Of a stretch of 52,998 bases of DNA, positions 32,622 through 41,510 are shown piece by piece (position 1 is the stretch's first letter; each line of letters starts with the position of its first letter). The stretch covers positions 1-52,998 of the forward strand of contig CAZSUZ010000007.1 in assembly GCA_964610165.1 (NCBI GenBank), in the 5' to 3' direction. The notes under the pieces were generated by a model. It did not search any database and was not told where the DNA came from. It worked only from the letters and a program-made list of their open reading frames with translations. Source of the stretch: MFZZ01 sp964610165. Its GTDB lineage: Bacteria; Patescibacteriota; Microgenomatia; UBA1406; GWC2-37-13. A program made the position numbers and the translations under genes.

Positions 32622-34676
32622 ATGGCTTTTGACCTTCAGTCCAACTACAAACCCACAGGAGATCAACCACAAGCAATTAAAAAACTTGAGGAAGGTGTTT
32701 TGAATGGTTTTAAAAATCAAGTACTTTTGGGAGTAACAGGTTCTGGTAAAACCTTCACAATGGCAAATGTTATTCGCGATTTAAATATGCCAGCTCTTAT
32801 TATTTCTCATAATAAAACGTTAGCTGGACAACTGTATCAAGAGTTTAGAGATTTTTTCCCAACAAATGCAGTTTCTTATTTTGTATCTTACTACGATTAT
32901 TATCAGCCAGAAGCTTATATTCCAACATCAGATACTTATATAGAAAAAGAAGCCGATATTAATGAACTTATAGACAAACTTCGATTAAAATCTACCTCAA
33001 ATATATTAACCAGAAAAGATGTGATTGTTGTTGCCTCAGTTTCTTGTATTTATAACATTGGATCACCTTCAGAATATGGTAAATTTATGATTCAGCTTAA
33101 AAAAGGTGATTTAATTGATTGGCGCCAAATGGCAGTAAAATTAACAGAACTATTATATGAACGTTCTGAATTCGATTTTAAACGTGGATCTTTCCGCATT
33201 CGAGGAAGTCATATGGATGTGTACTTACCTTATGAAGACTACGCAATTCGTATTACAGAAGAATATGGGCGTATTACCAACTTTGAACGTATAGATCCAT
33301 TAACAGGTCAAAAAGTTGGCACAGATGATGAAACTGTTACTATTTATCCAGCTAAACTATATTTAATGGATCCAATAGCATTTCAAAATGCTGAAAATCA
33401 AATTAGAGAAGATCTTCAACGTGAATATTCAATATTAAAGAAACAAAATAAAATTGTAGAAGCAGAACGTCTTCTTCGAAAAGTTAATTATGATCTTGAA
33501 ATGATTAAAGAAGTTGGATATGTAAATGGAATTGAAAACTATTCTAGATATTTTGATGGTCGAAAGCCTGGAGATCCACCATACAGTTTATTGGATTATT
33601 TTAAAGTAGCTTATGGTGATAATTTTTTAGTAATTATTGATGAATCTCACATGACGGTTCCTCAAATTAGAGGAATGTTTAATGGAGACAAAGCACGTAA
33701 AAAGAATCTTATTGATTATGGATTCCGTTTAAATTCTGCGTATGATAATAGACCATTAACATTCGATGAGTTTTATAAAATTCCACCAAAATTTATTTAT
33801 GTTTCTGCAACTCCAGATGAGTGGGAAGTGGATCAAGCAAAACAAGAAGTACAGATGTTGGGAAAAGAAGGTAAAAAAGTTCCACATAATGGTGTTGTAG
33901 AGCAACTTATTCGTCCAACAGGCATTATCGATCCACAAATTACAATACGGCCAGCAACTTCTGAAATTCCAGATTTAGTAAAAGAAATAGAAATTCGCGC
34001 AAAAAAAGGTGAAAAAGTATTAGTTACCACTTTAACAAAAAAAACTGCAGAAGATTTATCTGAGTATGTTAAAGAAAAGAACATTAGAGCTGCCTATTTA
34101 CATTCAGATATTCATACACTTGAACGTTCAGATGTTCTTGATAATTTAAGAAAAAATGAGTTTGATGCATTAATAGGTGTAAATTTACTTCGTGAAGGAC
34201 TAGATTTGCCAGAAGTTACACTAGTTGCTATTCTAGACGCAGATAAAGAAGGATTTTTACGATCTCGAACATCATTAATTCAAACTATGGGACGTGCAGC
34301 ACGAAACATTGAAGGTGAAGTAATACTTTATGCAGACAAAATTACTAAATCAATGAAACTAGCTATTGATGAAATTAACAGAAGACGTACACTTCAATCT
34401 GAATATAATAAGAAACATAATATCAACCCAAAGACAATTTATAAACCTATTAGAGAAAAAATTGCAGAAAAAGCAGAAGAAGATTTAATGGTATTTGACA
34501 AGATGAATAGAGATTTTGATATAAAAGGCTTGGAAACACTAGATCCGTCTTCTATGACAGATTACGACAAGAAAAAAACAGTTAAGAAGCTCGAAAAAGA
34601 AATGAGAAAATATGTTGAAGAAATGGATTTTGAAGCTGCAATTATGCTTCGCGATAAAATTAAGGAATTATTATAA
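32622..34676 (+). CDS. uvrB: Excinuclease ABC subunit B
   Basis: 684 residues, full length. Walker A GVTGSGKTFT (about 39-48), beta-hairpin region YYDYYQPEAYIP (about 92-103), DESH box IIDESHMTVPQIRG, helicase motifs NLLREGLDLPEV and QTMGRAARN, and the C-terminal UVR motif (about 645-684) that contacts UvrC. It verifies damage and loads UvrC. Its last 17 nt overlap a convergent gene. Confidence 0.98.
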   Translation: MAFDLQSNYKPTGDQPQAIKKLEEGVLNGFKNQVLLGVTGSGKTFTMANVIRDLNMPALIISHNKTLAGQLYQEFRDFFPTNAVSYFVSYYDYYQPEAYIPTSDTYIEKEADINELIDKLRLKSTSNILTRKDVIVVASVSCIYNIGSPSEYGKFMIQLKKGDLIDWRQMAVKLTELLYERSEFDFKRGSFRIRGSHMDVYLPYEDYAIRITEEYGRITNFERIDPLTGQKVGTDDETVTIYPAKLYLMDPIAFQNAENQIREDLQREYSILKKQNKIVEAERLLRKVNYDLEMIKEVGYVNGIENYSRYFDGRKPGDPPYSLLDYFKVAYGDNFLVIIDESHMTVPQIRGMFNGDKARKKNLIDYGFRLNSAYDNRPLTFDEFYKIPPKFIYVSATPDEWEVDQAKQEVQMLGKEGKKVPHNGVVEQLIRPTGIIDPQITIRPATSEIPDLVKEIEIRAKKGEKVLVTTLTKKTAEDLSEYVKEKNIRAAYLHSDIHTLERSDVLDNLRKNEFDALIGVNLLREGLDLPEVTLVAILDADKEGFLRSRTSLIQTMGRAARNIEGEVILYADKITKSMKLAIDEINRRRTLQSEYNKKHNINPKTIYKPIREKIAEKAEEDLMVFDKMNRDFDIKGLETLDPSSMTDYDKKKTVKKLEKEMRKYVEEMDFEAAIMLRDKIKELL

Positions 34677-35109
34677 GATCTGGAGAATTAACTAGTTGCA
34701 TATATTCTTCGTATAGGTAAACTCTCATTCCGAAATTATCAATATGAATACTGCCACTTAAAACTTCATCTTGAATATAGTAAGGCTCATTATAAGTTAC
34801 TCCATAATGCTTTACACCACCTTGAAAAAACTCTTTGTCCAGACTACTTTTTATACCTCGATGTTCTGTAAAAGGAACACCAACTAATATCTGATTTTCC
34901 TTCGTGCTTAATTGAATGTATGATTTCCGTCTACGAATATCTCGAATAAAATCAGTATAATCCCCAGTATAAGGAATTGGTTCATTTGCACTGTCATAAT
35001 AAATTATTTCCGGATTATTAAGAAAGTTTCTAAGCACCAGATCACTCACAGTAGGTGGCTGTTTTTTATCTAAATGAAAAAAGCGTGCGAATGATTCTTT
35101 TAAACCCAT
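34660..35109 (-). CDS. Conserved-looking hypothetical protein
   Basis: 149 residues, no membrane segment or signal. Mixed alpha/beta composition, with several Tyr-rich strands near the C-terminus (GVTYNEPYYIQDEV, RVYLYEEY). TATAAT (complement of 35117-35122) lies 7 nt before the ATG, supporting a real leaderless gene. It converges on uvrB with a 17-nt overlap. No family recognised. Confidence 0.65.
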   Translation of the reverse strand: MGLKESFARFFHLDKKQPPTVSDLVLRNFLNNPEIIYYDSANEPIPYTGDYTDFIRDIRRRKSYIQLSTKENQILVGVPFTEHRGIKSSLDKEFFQGGVKHYGVTYNEPYYIQDEVLSGSIHIDNFGMRVYLYEEYMQLVNSPDLIIIP

Positions 35110-35199
35110 AATATTAATTATACTAAATTACATTTTAAATGTGTATATTAGCGCCTTGTAATATTTAAAATCCCTATCTCTTGAGTATACTTATCTAAA

Positions 35200-36420
35200 A
35201 TGGCTGGTAAAGCAGAAATACCACGAAGAAACTTTGTTATAGGGTTAGCAGCAGGGATAGTTACAGCTGCTGGTATTTCATCACTCGAACACTTTAATAG
35301 TAAACGTGATTTTTCATTAACTTCTCAAGAGGCAATACGAAAAGTACAATTATTTTCCCGCTATAAAAAGAAATATCCTATAACTTCCAATCCTCAATTA
35401 ATCGGCACTGCAGTTAATATACCTTTTACACCCTACGATGAAGACAAATCTTTGGTTCGTAAAGTAGTTAAAAATATGCAAACAATGGGATCCAAAATTG
35501 CAAGAGTTTATATACCAGATAATTTTGAGCCAAGCATTGGCATGTTTAATAAACAGTATATAGATGAACTTTTGCATTTTATTCAACAAGCAGAAGAATT
35601 ATCTGGCGGAAACACAACTTTTATAGTAAGTTTATTAGATACATATAGGTTACTACATAGCCACAAATTTAATCCAATATACGGAAGTGCGACACTAAAT
35701 CATCCTTATTTAGAAGGAGCAGTACATAATGACGAAATTGCTTTTCAACAACAAGCATTTTTTACAGATGAAGACAAAATAGAAGCTTTCGTAAATAGAT
35801 CTAACTTTGTAATTAATTCATTATCTCCAGTAGCCGAACATATTGGTGCTTGGGAAGTAGCAAACGAGCCAGAAATTACATTTGAAACAGATAATAAAGT
35901 TGCCGCATTATCAGATTGGTACGGAAAAATAGTACCTAGAATACGTGACATTGATCCTAATACACCAATAATTTCTGGAATTAAAAATCCAATGGATATT
36001 TATGCAGAACAACTATATTCATTAGGGTTAGATCATAATTCTGCACATATTTATGGTGGCAATTTTAGTTCAGAGCAAGAAGGATTATCAAGCTATATCG
36101 ATTTTATACAACAGGGTGTAGCTTTACCTCCAGTTTTACTACTTGAGAGTAGTTACCCAAAAATTATGTATGGGTTTAATATGCCTCGTTTTTTCCATGA
36201 TGCTCAACTTGCACGCTCTATTTCAGACTTAATACTACAAAATATTCTTGTTGATGAAGATAATGAAGAAGTTGGTTTACCTGTACCTTGTTATGGCATT
36301 TGGCAGTTAGAAACAAATGCTAAAAGTATGGATGGATTTCATTTTGATCCTGATCATTATCCTCGTACAACACATGCAATGAAAGCAATACAAGAACTTC
36401 TTACAGAGCAACCTACTTGA
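35200..36420 (+). CDS. Secreted glycoside hydrolase-like protein (GH5-type clan) with Tat-like signal
   Basis: 406 residues. The N-terminus PRRNFVIGLAAGIVTAAGI has a twin-arginine motif and hydrophobic stretch. The mature part looks like a TIM-barrel glycosidase: WEVANEPE (Glu223 as acid/base after Asn) and VLLLESSYP (Glu316 as candidate nucleophile), the spacing and order of GH5-like retaining enzymes. Substrate unknown; cleavage of beta-linked polysaccharide outside the cell is inferred. TATACT (35186-35191) lies 8 nt before the ATG. Confidence 0.72.
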   Translation: MAGKAEIPRRNFVIGLAAGIVTAAGISSLEHFNSKRDFSLTSQEAIRKVQLFSRYKKKYPITSNPQLIGTAVNIPFTPYDEDKSLVRKVVKNMQTMGSKIARVYIPDNFEPSIGMFNKQYIDELLHFIQQAEELSGGNTTFIVSLLDTYRLLHSHKFNPIYGSATLNHPYLEGAVHNDEIAFQQQAFFTDEDKIEAFVNRSNFVINSLSPVAEHIGAWEVANEPEITFETDNKVAALSDWYGKIVPRIRDIDPNTPIISGIKNPMDIYAEQLYSLGLDHNSAHIYGGNFSSEQEGLSSYIDFIQQGVALPPVLLLESSYPKIMYGFNMPRFFHDAQLARSISDLILQNILVDEDNEEVGLPVPCYGIWQLETNAKSMDGFHFDPDHYPRTTHAMKAIQELLTEQPT

Positions 36421-36472
36421 ATCTTGCGTCAAAAAGATGTACACTTGTACGTTCTATAACTTCTCAAAAATC

Positions 36473-39346
36473 ATGTTAAATACTATTAAAGTCAAAGGTG
36501 CCAGAGAGCATAATTTAAAAAATGTAGATGTAGAAATTCCTAAAAATAAATTTGTTGTTTTTACTGGTGTTTCTGGATCTGGTAAATCTTCTTTGGCTTT
36601 CGACACCATTTATGCAGAAGGTCAACGTCGTTATGTAGAATCCTTATCTGCTTACGCAAGACAGTTTTTGGGGATTATGGATAAACCAGACGTAGATTTT
36701 ATTGAAGGTTTATCTCCGGCTATTTCTATTGATCAAAAAACAGCAAGCCATAATCCTAGATCTACAGTCGGAACTATTACTGAAATTTATGATTATTTAC
36801 GTGTACTTTTTGCTCGTATTGGTCATCCTCATTGTCCAAACTGTGGCATTGAAATTCGTAAACTAACAGTAGATGAAATAGTTGCAAAAATGATTGACCT
36901 TATTTCAACTCATGTTGCTTCTGACAAAATGAAACCACATATTGTACATATTCTTTCTCCTGTTGTTAGAAGCAGAAAAGGAGAATTTAGAGATTTATTT
37001 GAAAATTTACAAGGAAAAGGTTACAAACAAGTACGTATAGACGATCGAGATTTTTTACTGGAAGATGAAATTAATTTAATTAAGGCTAACAAACATTCTA
37101 TTGATGCATATATAGATGCAGTTTCTCTTCAACATAAAGATATTAAAGATGAAATATTTCTTTCAAATTTGCGATCACGTTTATCAACTGCTGTTGAACA
37201 AAGTACAAATCTTTCAGGCGGTCTTGTAGTACTTAAACTACAAGAAGAAGAACATTTATTTTCAGAAAAATTTTCTTGTCCAAATTGTAATCTTTCATTA
37301 CCAGAAATAGAACCACGAATGTTTTCATTTAATTCTCCACTTGGTGCATGTCCGACATGTAAAGGAATTGGAACAATTCATAAAGTAGATCCAGATTTAT
37401 TATTAAATCCAAATTTAAGTATTAATGAAGGTGGACTTCAACCATATCCAAAATTTTATTTTCAAGAAACATGGTATTTACGCTTAATTAAAACAATGGC
37501 AGAACATGAAGGTATAGATTTAAATAAACCAATTGCTAAATTTACAGAAGAAGAAAAAAAACTACTATTATATGGCAATGGTAGAACATATCAGGTAGAA
37601 GGAACAAATAGATTTGGAAGAATTACGTATATTAATGAAACATATAATGGACTCGCAAACGATATAGAAAAACGATATTTTGAAAGTGAAGGTAGTGGTT
37701 GGGAAGTTATGAAGTATATGCGAGAAGAACAATGTGATGTGTGTCATGGAAAACGTTTAAAACCGGAAGTACTTTCAATTACTATAGATGGTCATAATAT
37801 TTCGGATATGACTGATTGGTCTATAGATTACACACGTTCATACGTTTCAACAAAAATAGAATCCATTCTCAATCAATACGAAAAAGAAATAGCAAAATCT
37901 GTCATTAAAGAAATTGTAACCAGATTAACTTTTTTAGATAATGTTGGACTTTCATATTTAACGGTATCTCGTGCAGCTCGAACGTTGTCTGGTGGAGAAT
38001 TACAGCGTATTCGTTTAGCTTCGCAGATTGGAACTGGCTTAACGGGCGTATTATATGTACTAGATGAGCCATCTATCGGACTTCATCCACGAGATGTATC
38101 CGCACTTATCGAAACACTCCATAATTTAACTAATCTAGGTAATACCTTAATTGTTGTAGAACATGATCAAGAAACAATTGAATCTGCAGAATATGTTGTA
38201 GAACTTGGTCCAAAAGCAGGTAGTGAAGGTGGAAAAGTTACATTTACAGGAACGATTAAAGAAATGCTAGATAGTGATACTTCTTTAACAGGTCAATATA
38301 TTTCTGGAAAAACAAAAATAGAAGCAAAAGTACGACCTTTAGAAACAAAAAGAGGAACAATTGTATTACATGAAGCGTCTCAATTTAATTTAAAAAACGT
38401 TACAGTTCGTATTCCACTGCAAAATTTAATTGCTGTTACAGGAGTTTCTGGATCTGGTAAATCTACACTTATTACAGAAACCTTATACCCCGCTTTAAAA
38501 CTTCATGTTAGTAATGCTTGGAATGAATTTGTTGGTGATTATAAACGTATTGAAGGATTCCACGATTTAGATCGTGTGTATTTGGTTGATCAATCACCGA
38601 TTGGTAGAACGCCACGATCTAACCCAGCAACCTATGTAAAAATGTTTGACGATGTTCGAGACATTTTTGCAAATACAGTTGAAGCCAGAGCAAGAGGATA
38701 TAAAAAGGGTAGATTTTCTTTTAATGTAAAAGGTGGACGTTGTGAAAAATGCCAAGGAGCTGGAGTTATTAAAATTGAAATGCAATTTTTGTCTGATGTT
38801 TATGTAACTTGTGATGTTTGTGAAGGTAAAAGATATAATCGAGAAACACTTGAAGTACGATATAAAGATAAAACAATTTACGACGTTTTAGAAATGACAG
38901 TCGATGAATCTGCAGATTTTTTCAAAAATCATCAAAAAATTTATCTGAAACTTAAATTTCTGCAAAAAGTTGGACTTGGTTATATTAAACTCGGACAACC
39001 TGCACCAACATTTTCTGGTGGAGAAGCTCAACGTATTAAACTAGCAGATGAACTTTCTCATGCAACAAAAGGACATACCCTTTATATTTTAGATGAACCA
39101 ACAACTGGTTTACATTTTTATGATATTCAAAAACTGCTTAACGCACTCAATGAATTAGTAGAACAAGGGAATACGGTATTAGTTATTGAGCACAATTTAG
39201 ATATCATTAAACACGCACAATATTTAATAGATTTGGGTCCAGAAGGTGGAGATAAAGGTGGCACTATTTTGTATCAAGGAGATTTAGAAGGAATTAAAAA
39301 AGTAGAAGGATCTTATACAGGTCAGTATCTTAAAAAAGTTATGTAA
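36473..39346 (+). CDS. uvrA: Excinuclease ABC subunit A
   Basis: 957 residues from ATG 36473 (MLNTIKVKGAREHNLKNV, the conserved start); a frame from 36437 would add 12 unlikely residues. Two ABC modules: Walker A GVSGSGKSSLAF and GVSGSGKSTLIT, signatures LSGGELQRIRLA and FSGGEAQRIKLA. Zinc sites CPNCG, CPNCN...CPTCKG and CEKCQGAG...CDVCEGKR are intact. It scans DNA for lesions and hands them to UvrB. TATAAC (36455-36460) lies 12 nt upstream. Confidence 0.98.
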   Translation: MLNTIKVKGAREHNLKNVDVEIPKNKFVVFTGVSGSGKSSLAFDTIYAEGQRRYVESLSAYARQFLGIMDKPDVDFIEGLSPAISIDQKTASHNPRSTVGTITEIYDYLRVLFARIGHPHCPNCGIEIRKLTVDEIVAKMIDLISTHVASDKMKPHIVHILSPVVRSRKGEFRDLFENLQGKGYKQVRIDDRDFLLEDEINLIKANKHSIDAYIDAVSLQHKDIKDEIFLSNLRSRLSTAVEQSTNLSGGLVVLKLQEEEHLFSEKFSCPNCNLSLPEIEPRMFSFNSPLGACPTCKGIGTIHKVDPDLLLNPNLSINEGGLQPYPKFYFQETWYLRLIKTMAEHEGIDLNKPIAKFTEEEKKLLLYGNGRTYQVEGTNRFGRITYINETYNGLANDIEKRYFESEGSGWEVMKYMREEQCDVCHGKRLKPEVLSITIDGHNISDMTDWSIDYTRSYVSTKIESILNQYEKEIAKSVIKEIVTRLTFLDNVGLSYLTVSRAARTLSGGELQRIRLASQIGTGLTGVLYVLDEPSIGLHPRDVSALIETLHNLTNLGNTLIVVEHDQETIESAEYVVELGPKAGSEGGKVTFTGTIKEMLDSDTSLTGQYISGKTKIEAKVRPLETKRGTIVLHEASQFNLKNVTVRIPLQNLIAVTGVSGSGKSTLITETLYPALKLHVSNAWNEFVGDYKRIEGFHDLDRVYLVDQSPIGRTPRSNPATYVKMFDDVRDIFANTVEARARGYKKGRFSFNVKGGRCEKCQGAGVIKIEMQFLSDVYVTCDVCEGKRYNRETLEVRYKDKTIYDVLEMTVDESADFFKNHQKIYLKLKFLQKVGLGYIKLGQPAPTFSGGEAQRIKLADELSHATKGHTLYILDEPTTGLHFYDIQKLLNALNELVEQGNTVLVIEHNLDIIKHAQYLIDLGPEGGDKGGTILYQGDLEGIKKVEGSYTGQYLKKVM

Positions 39347-39355
39347 TTATACATA

Positions 39356-39384
39356 TTGACAGACTTGTAATTTCTTCCTAAAAT
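39356..39384 (+). promoter_or_regulatory. Promoter of the coiled-coil gene, leaderless
   Basis: TTGACA (39356-39361, perfect consensus), 17 nt, TAAAAT (39379-39384), then 6 nt to the ATG at 39391. Confidence 0.75.
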
Positions 39385-39390
39385 AATTTT

Positions 39391-39747
39391 ATGTCACTTA
39401 CTAAGAGAGATTTACAACTTATTCGTGAAGTATTAAAACCTGATTTTTTAGCTATTAATGAAAAATTTGAAGAAGTTGATAAGCGTTTCGATGGAGTCGA
39501 TAAACGTTTTGACCAAGTGGATAAGCGCTTTGATCAGGTTGAATCTCGACTAGATACTGTTGAATTTAGGCTCGATACTGTTGAATCTAGACTTACCGGT
39601 GTTGAGAATAAAGTTGATGCTATAGAAAATACACTTACAGCCGCCTTTCGCGAAATTGTTAATGACATATACGATCTTCATCCTTCAAAAGAAGAATTCA
39701 ATCATTTAGATGGCAGAATTTCTCTGCTTGAACAAAAAATTCATTAA
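39391..39747 (+). CDS. Coiled-coil heptad-repeat protein
   Basis: 118 residues. After about 29 residues comes a run of seven heptads of the form DKRFDQV / ESRLDTV / ENKVDAI (about 30-78), then a C-terminal helix (about 85-118). The perfect 7-residue periodicity predicts a long parallel coiled coil. Similar repeat proteins are common in bacteria and their function is mostly unknown. Strong leaderless promoter. Confidence 0.75.
   Translation: MSLTKRDLQLIREVLKPDFLAINEKFEEVDKRFDGVDKRFDQVDKRFDQVESRLDTVEFRLDTVESRLTGVENKVDAIENTLTAAFREIVNDIYDLHPSKEEFNHLDGRISLLEQKIH
39478..39624 (+). repeat. Seven tandem 21-bp coding repeats
   Basis: Units of 21 bp starting GATAAGCGTTT... and drifting to GAATCTCGACT..., each encoding one heptad. 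The first three and the next three are most alike, indicating two rounds of local duplication. Confidence 0.7.
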
Positions 39748-39767
39748 ACACTTCTTATATTCTTTTT

Positions 39768-39822
39768 AATCTTAAAAGAGTTTAGACTGACTATTACTGT
39801 ATCAAGTATAATTTCCCTATGG
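39768..39822 (+). repeat. Left copy of a 55-bp exact duplicate flanking the scaffold gap
   Basis: Identical base for base to 39923-39977, including the uvrC -10 box and first codon. It is most simply an assembly overlap (k-mer length) left on both contig ends. Confidence 0.85.
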
Positions 39823-39922
39823 NNNNNNNNNNNNNNNNNNNNNNNNNNNNNNNNNNNNNNNNNNNNNNNNNNNNNNNNNNNNNNNNNNNNNNNNNNNNNN
39901 NNNNNNNNNNNNNNNNNNNNNN
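39823..39922. other. Scaffold gap of 100 N, probably spurious
   Basis: Exactly 100 N between two copies of the same 55 bp. Collapsing the duplicate removes the gap and gives a normal uvrC upstream region. Confidence 0.85.
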
Positions 39923-39973
39923 AATCTTAAAAGAGTTTAGACTGACTATTACTGTATCAAGTATAATTTCCCT

Positions 39974-41272
39974 ATGGAAAAATTACATATTCCAGCAAAA
40001 CGAGAAGAACTTAAAAATATACCCACAACGAATGGTGTCTATATGTTTGAGCAAAAAGGAAAGCCTATTTATATTGGTAAATCAATCAATTTAAAAGCAA
40101 GACTTATTTCTCATTTTGAAGCAGCAAAAGTAGATCCAAAAGCAGCTGGATATGTTAATAACGCAGATACAATTAGTTACTACTTAACAGATTCAGAGTT
40201 TAAAGCTCTTATTTTTGAATCAGAACTTATTCAAAAACATTCGCCTAAATATAATGTTCGCTGGATGGATGACAAAAGTTATTTATATATAAAAGTAACC
40301 ATTAAAGAAGAATTCCCAAAATTTTATATTACTCGTCGTGAAAAAGATAAAAATGCTATCTATTTTGGACCATTTCCTTCAGTAAAAGTAGCAACAAATC
40401 TTCTTCGAGAGATACGCAAAGTATTTCCATTTTGTACTCAAAAAAAGATTAGTAAAGTACCATGTTTTTATTCAAAAATTAAAATGTGTCACCCTTGTCC
40501 TAATGTTATAACTCAAACAGAAGATCCTGTTAAACGCAAACGTTTAACGAAAGAATATAAAGATAACATTAAACAAGTGATTAAAGTGTTAGAAGGTAAA
40601 GTGGACACTGTAGTTAAACAACTGTATACCAAAATTGATGAATTAACAAAAGAACAAAAGTTTGAAGAAGCAATTTGGTATAGAGATAGATTGTATAGAC
40701 TTGAAGGAATAGTTTTACGACGCAAATTTGATACAGAGTATATCGATAATTACAATGTTTCAGAAAAAAGAGTTCAATCTCTTTTGCAATTACTTTCCCC
40801 TTATTTACCTATTTCAAAGCTTGAAAGAATAGAATGCTTTGATATGAGTACATTTTCTTTTAAAGAATCAACAGCATCTATGGTAGTTTTTACAAATGGT
40901 TTAAGTGATAAAAAAGAATATAAACGGTTTAAGATTAAAAATGAAAAAGCTCAGTCTGATTTTGAAATGATTGATGAAGTTATAAGACGCAGATTAAAAA
41001 ATAATTGGCCAATGCCAGATTTACTTGTTATTGATGGCGGTAAACCCCAAGTGAGGACTGTTTTAAAGGTGCTACATGAAACACAAACTATAGTACCATT
41101 AATTGGTATTGCAAAAAGACCAGATAGAATTATTCTGGGTGAAGGAGATTTATTATCTGTCCGACCAAAACAAGATCATCCTGGATTCAAACTCATACAG
41201 TCACTTCGAGATGAATCTCATCGCTTTGCTAAAAAGTATCATGTGCTTCTGCGTAATAAAAAGATGTTATAA
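39974..41272 (+). CDS. uvrC: Excinuclease ABC subunit C, short form
   Basis: 432 residues against the usual about 600. GIY-YIG domain: NGVYMFEQKGKPIYIGKS (about 21-38) with Arg in NLKARL. A Cys cluster VPCFYSKIKMCHPC (about 158-171), a UVR motif (about 208-240) and an RNase H-like nuclease domain with FDMS (about 293), LLVIDGGKPQ and DESHRFAKKYH near the end follow. The C-terminal helix-hairpin-helix pair is absent. TATAAT (39962-39967) lies 6 nt before the ATG. It makes the two incisions around a lesion. Confidence 0.95.
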   Translation: MEKLHIPAKREELKNIPTTNGVYMFEQKGKPIYIGKSINLKARLISHFEAAKVDPKAAGYVNNADTISYYLTDSEFKALIFESELIQKHSPKYNVRWMDDKSYLYIKVTIKEEFPKFYITRREKDKNAIYFGPFPSVKVATNLLREIRKVFPFCTQKKISKVPCFYSKIKMCHPCPNVITQTEDPVKRKRLTKEYKDNIKQVIKVLEGKVDTVVKQLYTKIDELTKEQKFEEAIWYRDRLYRLEGIVLRRKFDTEYIDNYNVSEKRVQSLLQLLSPYLPISKLERIECFDMSTFSFKESTASMVVFTNGLSDKKEYKRFKIKNEKAQSDFEMIDEVIRRRLKNNWPMPDLLVIDGGKPQVRTVLKVLHETQTIVPLIGIAKRPDRIILGEGDLLSVRPKQDHPGFKLIQSLRDESHRFAKKYHVLLRNKKML

Positions 41273-41287
41273 TTGAGGTACAAATAT

Positions 41288-41506
41288 ATGAAAGAAGCAT
41301 TACTTATTGTAAACATAATTTTATCCGTTGTTATTACTGTACTTATTCTTTTACAAGGAAAAGGTGCAGGGTTAGGTAGCGCATGGGGTGGAGGAGGAGA
41401 AATGTATCAAACAAGACGTGGCGTTGAAAAAGTTACTATGAGACTTACGTATATTACTATCTTCCTTTTCTTTGTACTTTCCATGGCGAATTTTTTTATA
41501 CAATAA
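41288..41506 (+). CDS. secG: Preprotein translocase subunit SecG
   Basis: 72 residues from ATG 41288. Two membrane helices (about 5-22 and 50-70) joined by the Gly-rich loop LLQGKGAGLGSAWGGGGE, the SecG signature. Part of the SecYEG channel. It starts 15 nt after uvrC; no ribosome binding site is present. Confidence 0.92.
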   Translation: MKEALLIVNIILSVVITVLILLQGKGAGLGSAWGGGGEMYQTRRGVEKVTMRLTYITIFLFFVLSMANFFIQ

Positions 41507-41510
41507 ATTC

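Noticed and set aside
32601..32720. N-terminal extension of RsmI to 32720
   Set aside because: It overlaps uvrB and the divergent -10 box, and MLYIVGTPIGNL is the normal RsmI start.
39768..39977. A biological 55-bp direct repeat or duplicated uvrC promoter
   Set aside because: Exact identity and a position flush against a 100-N run indicate an assembly overlap.
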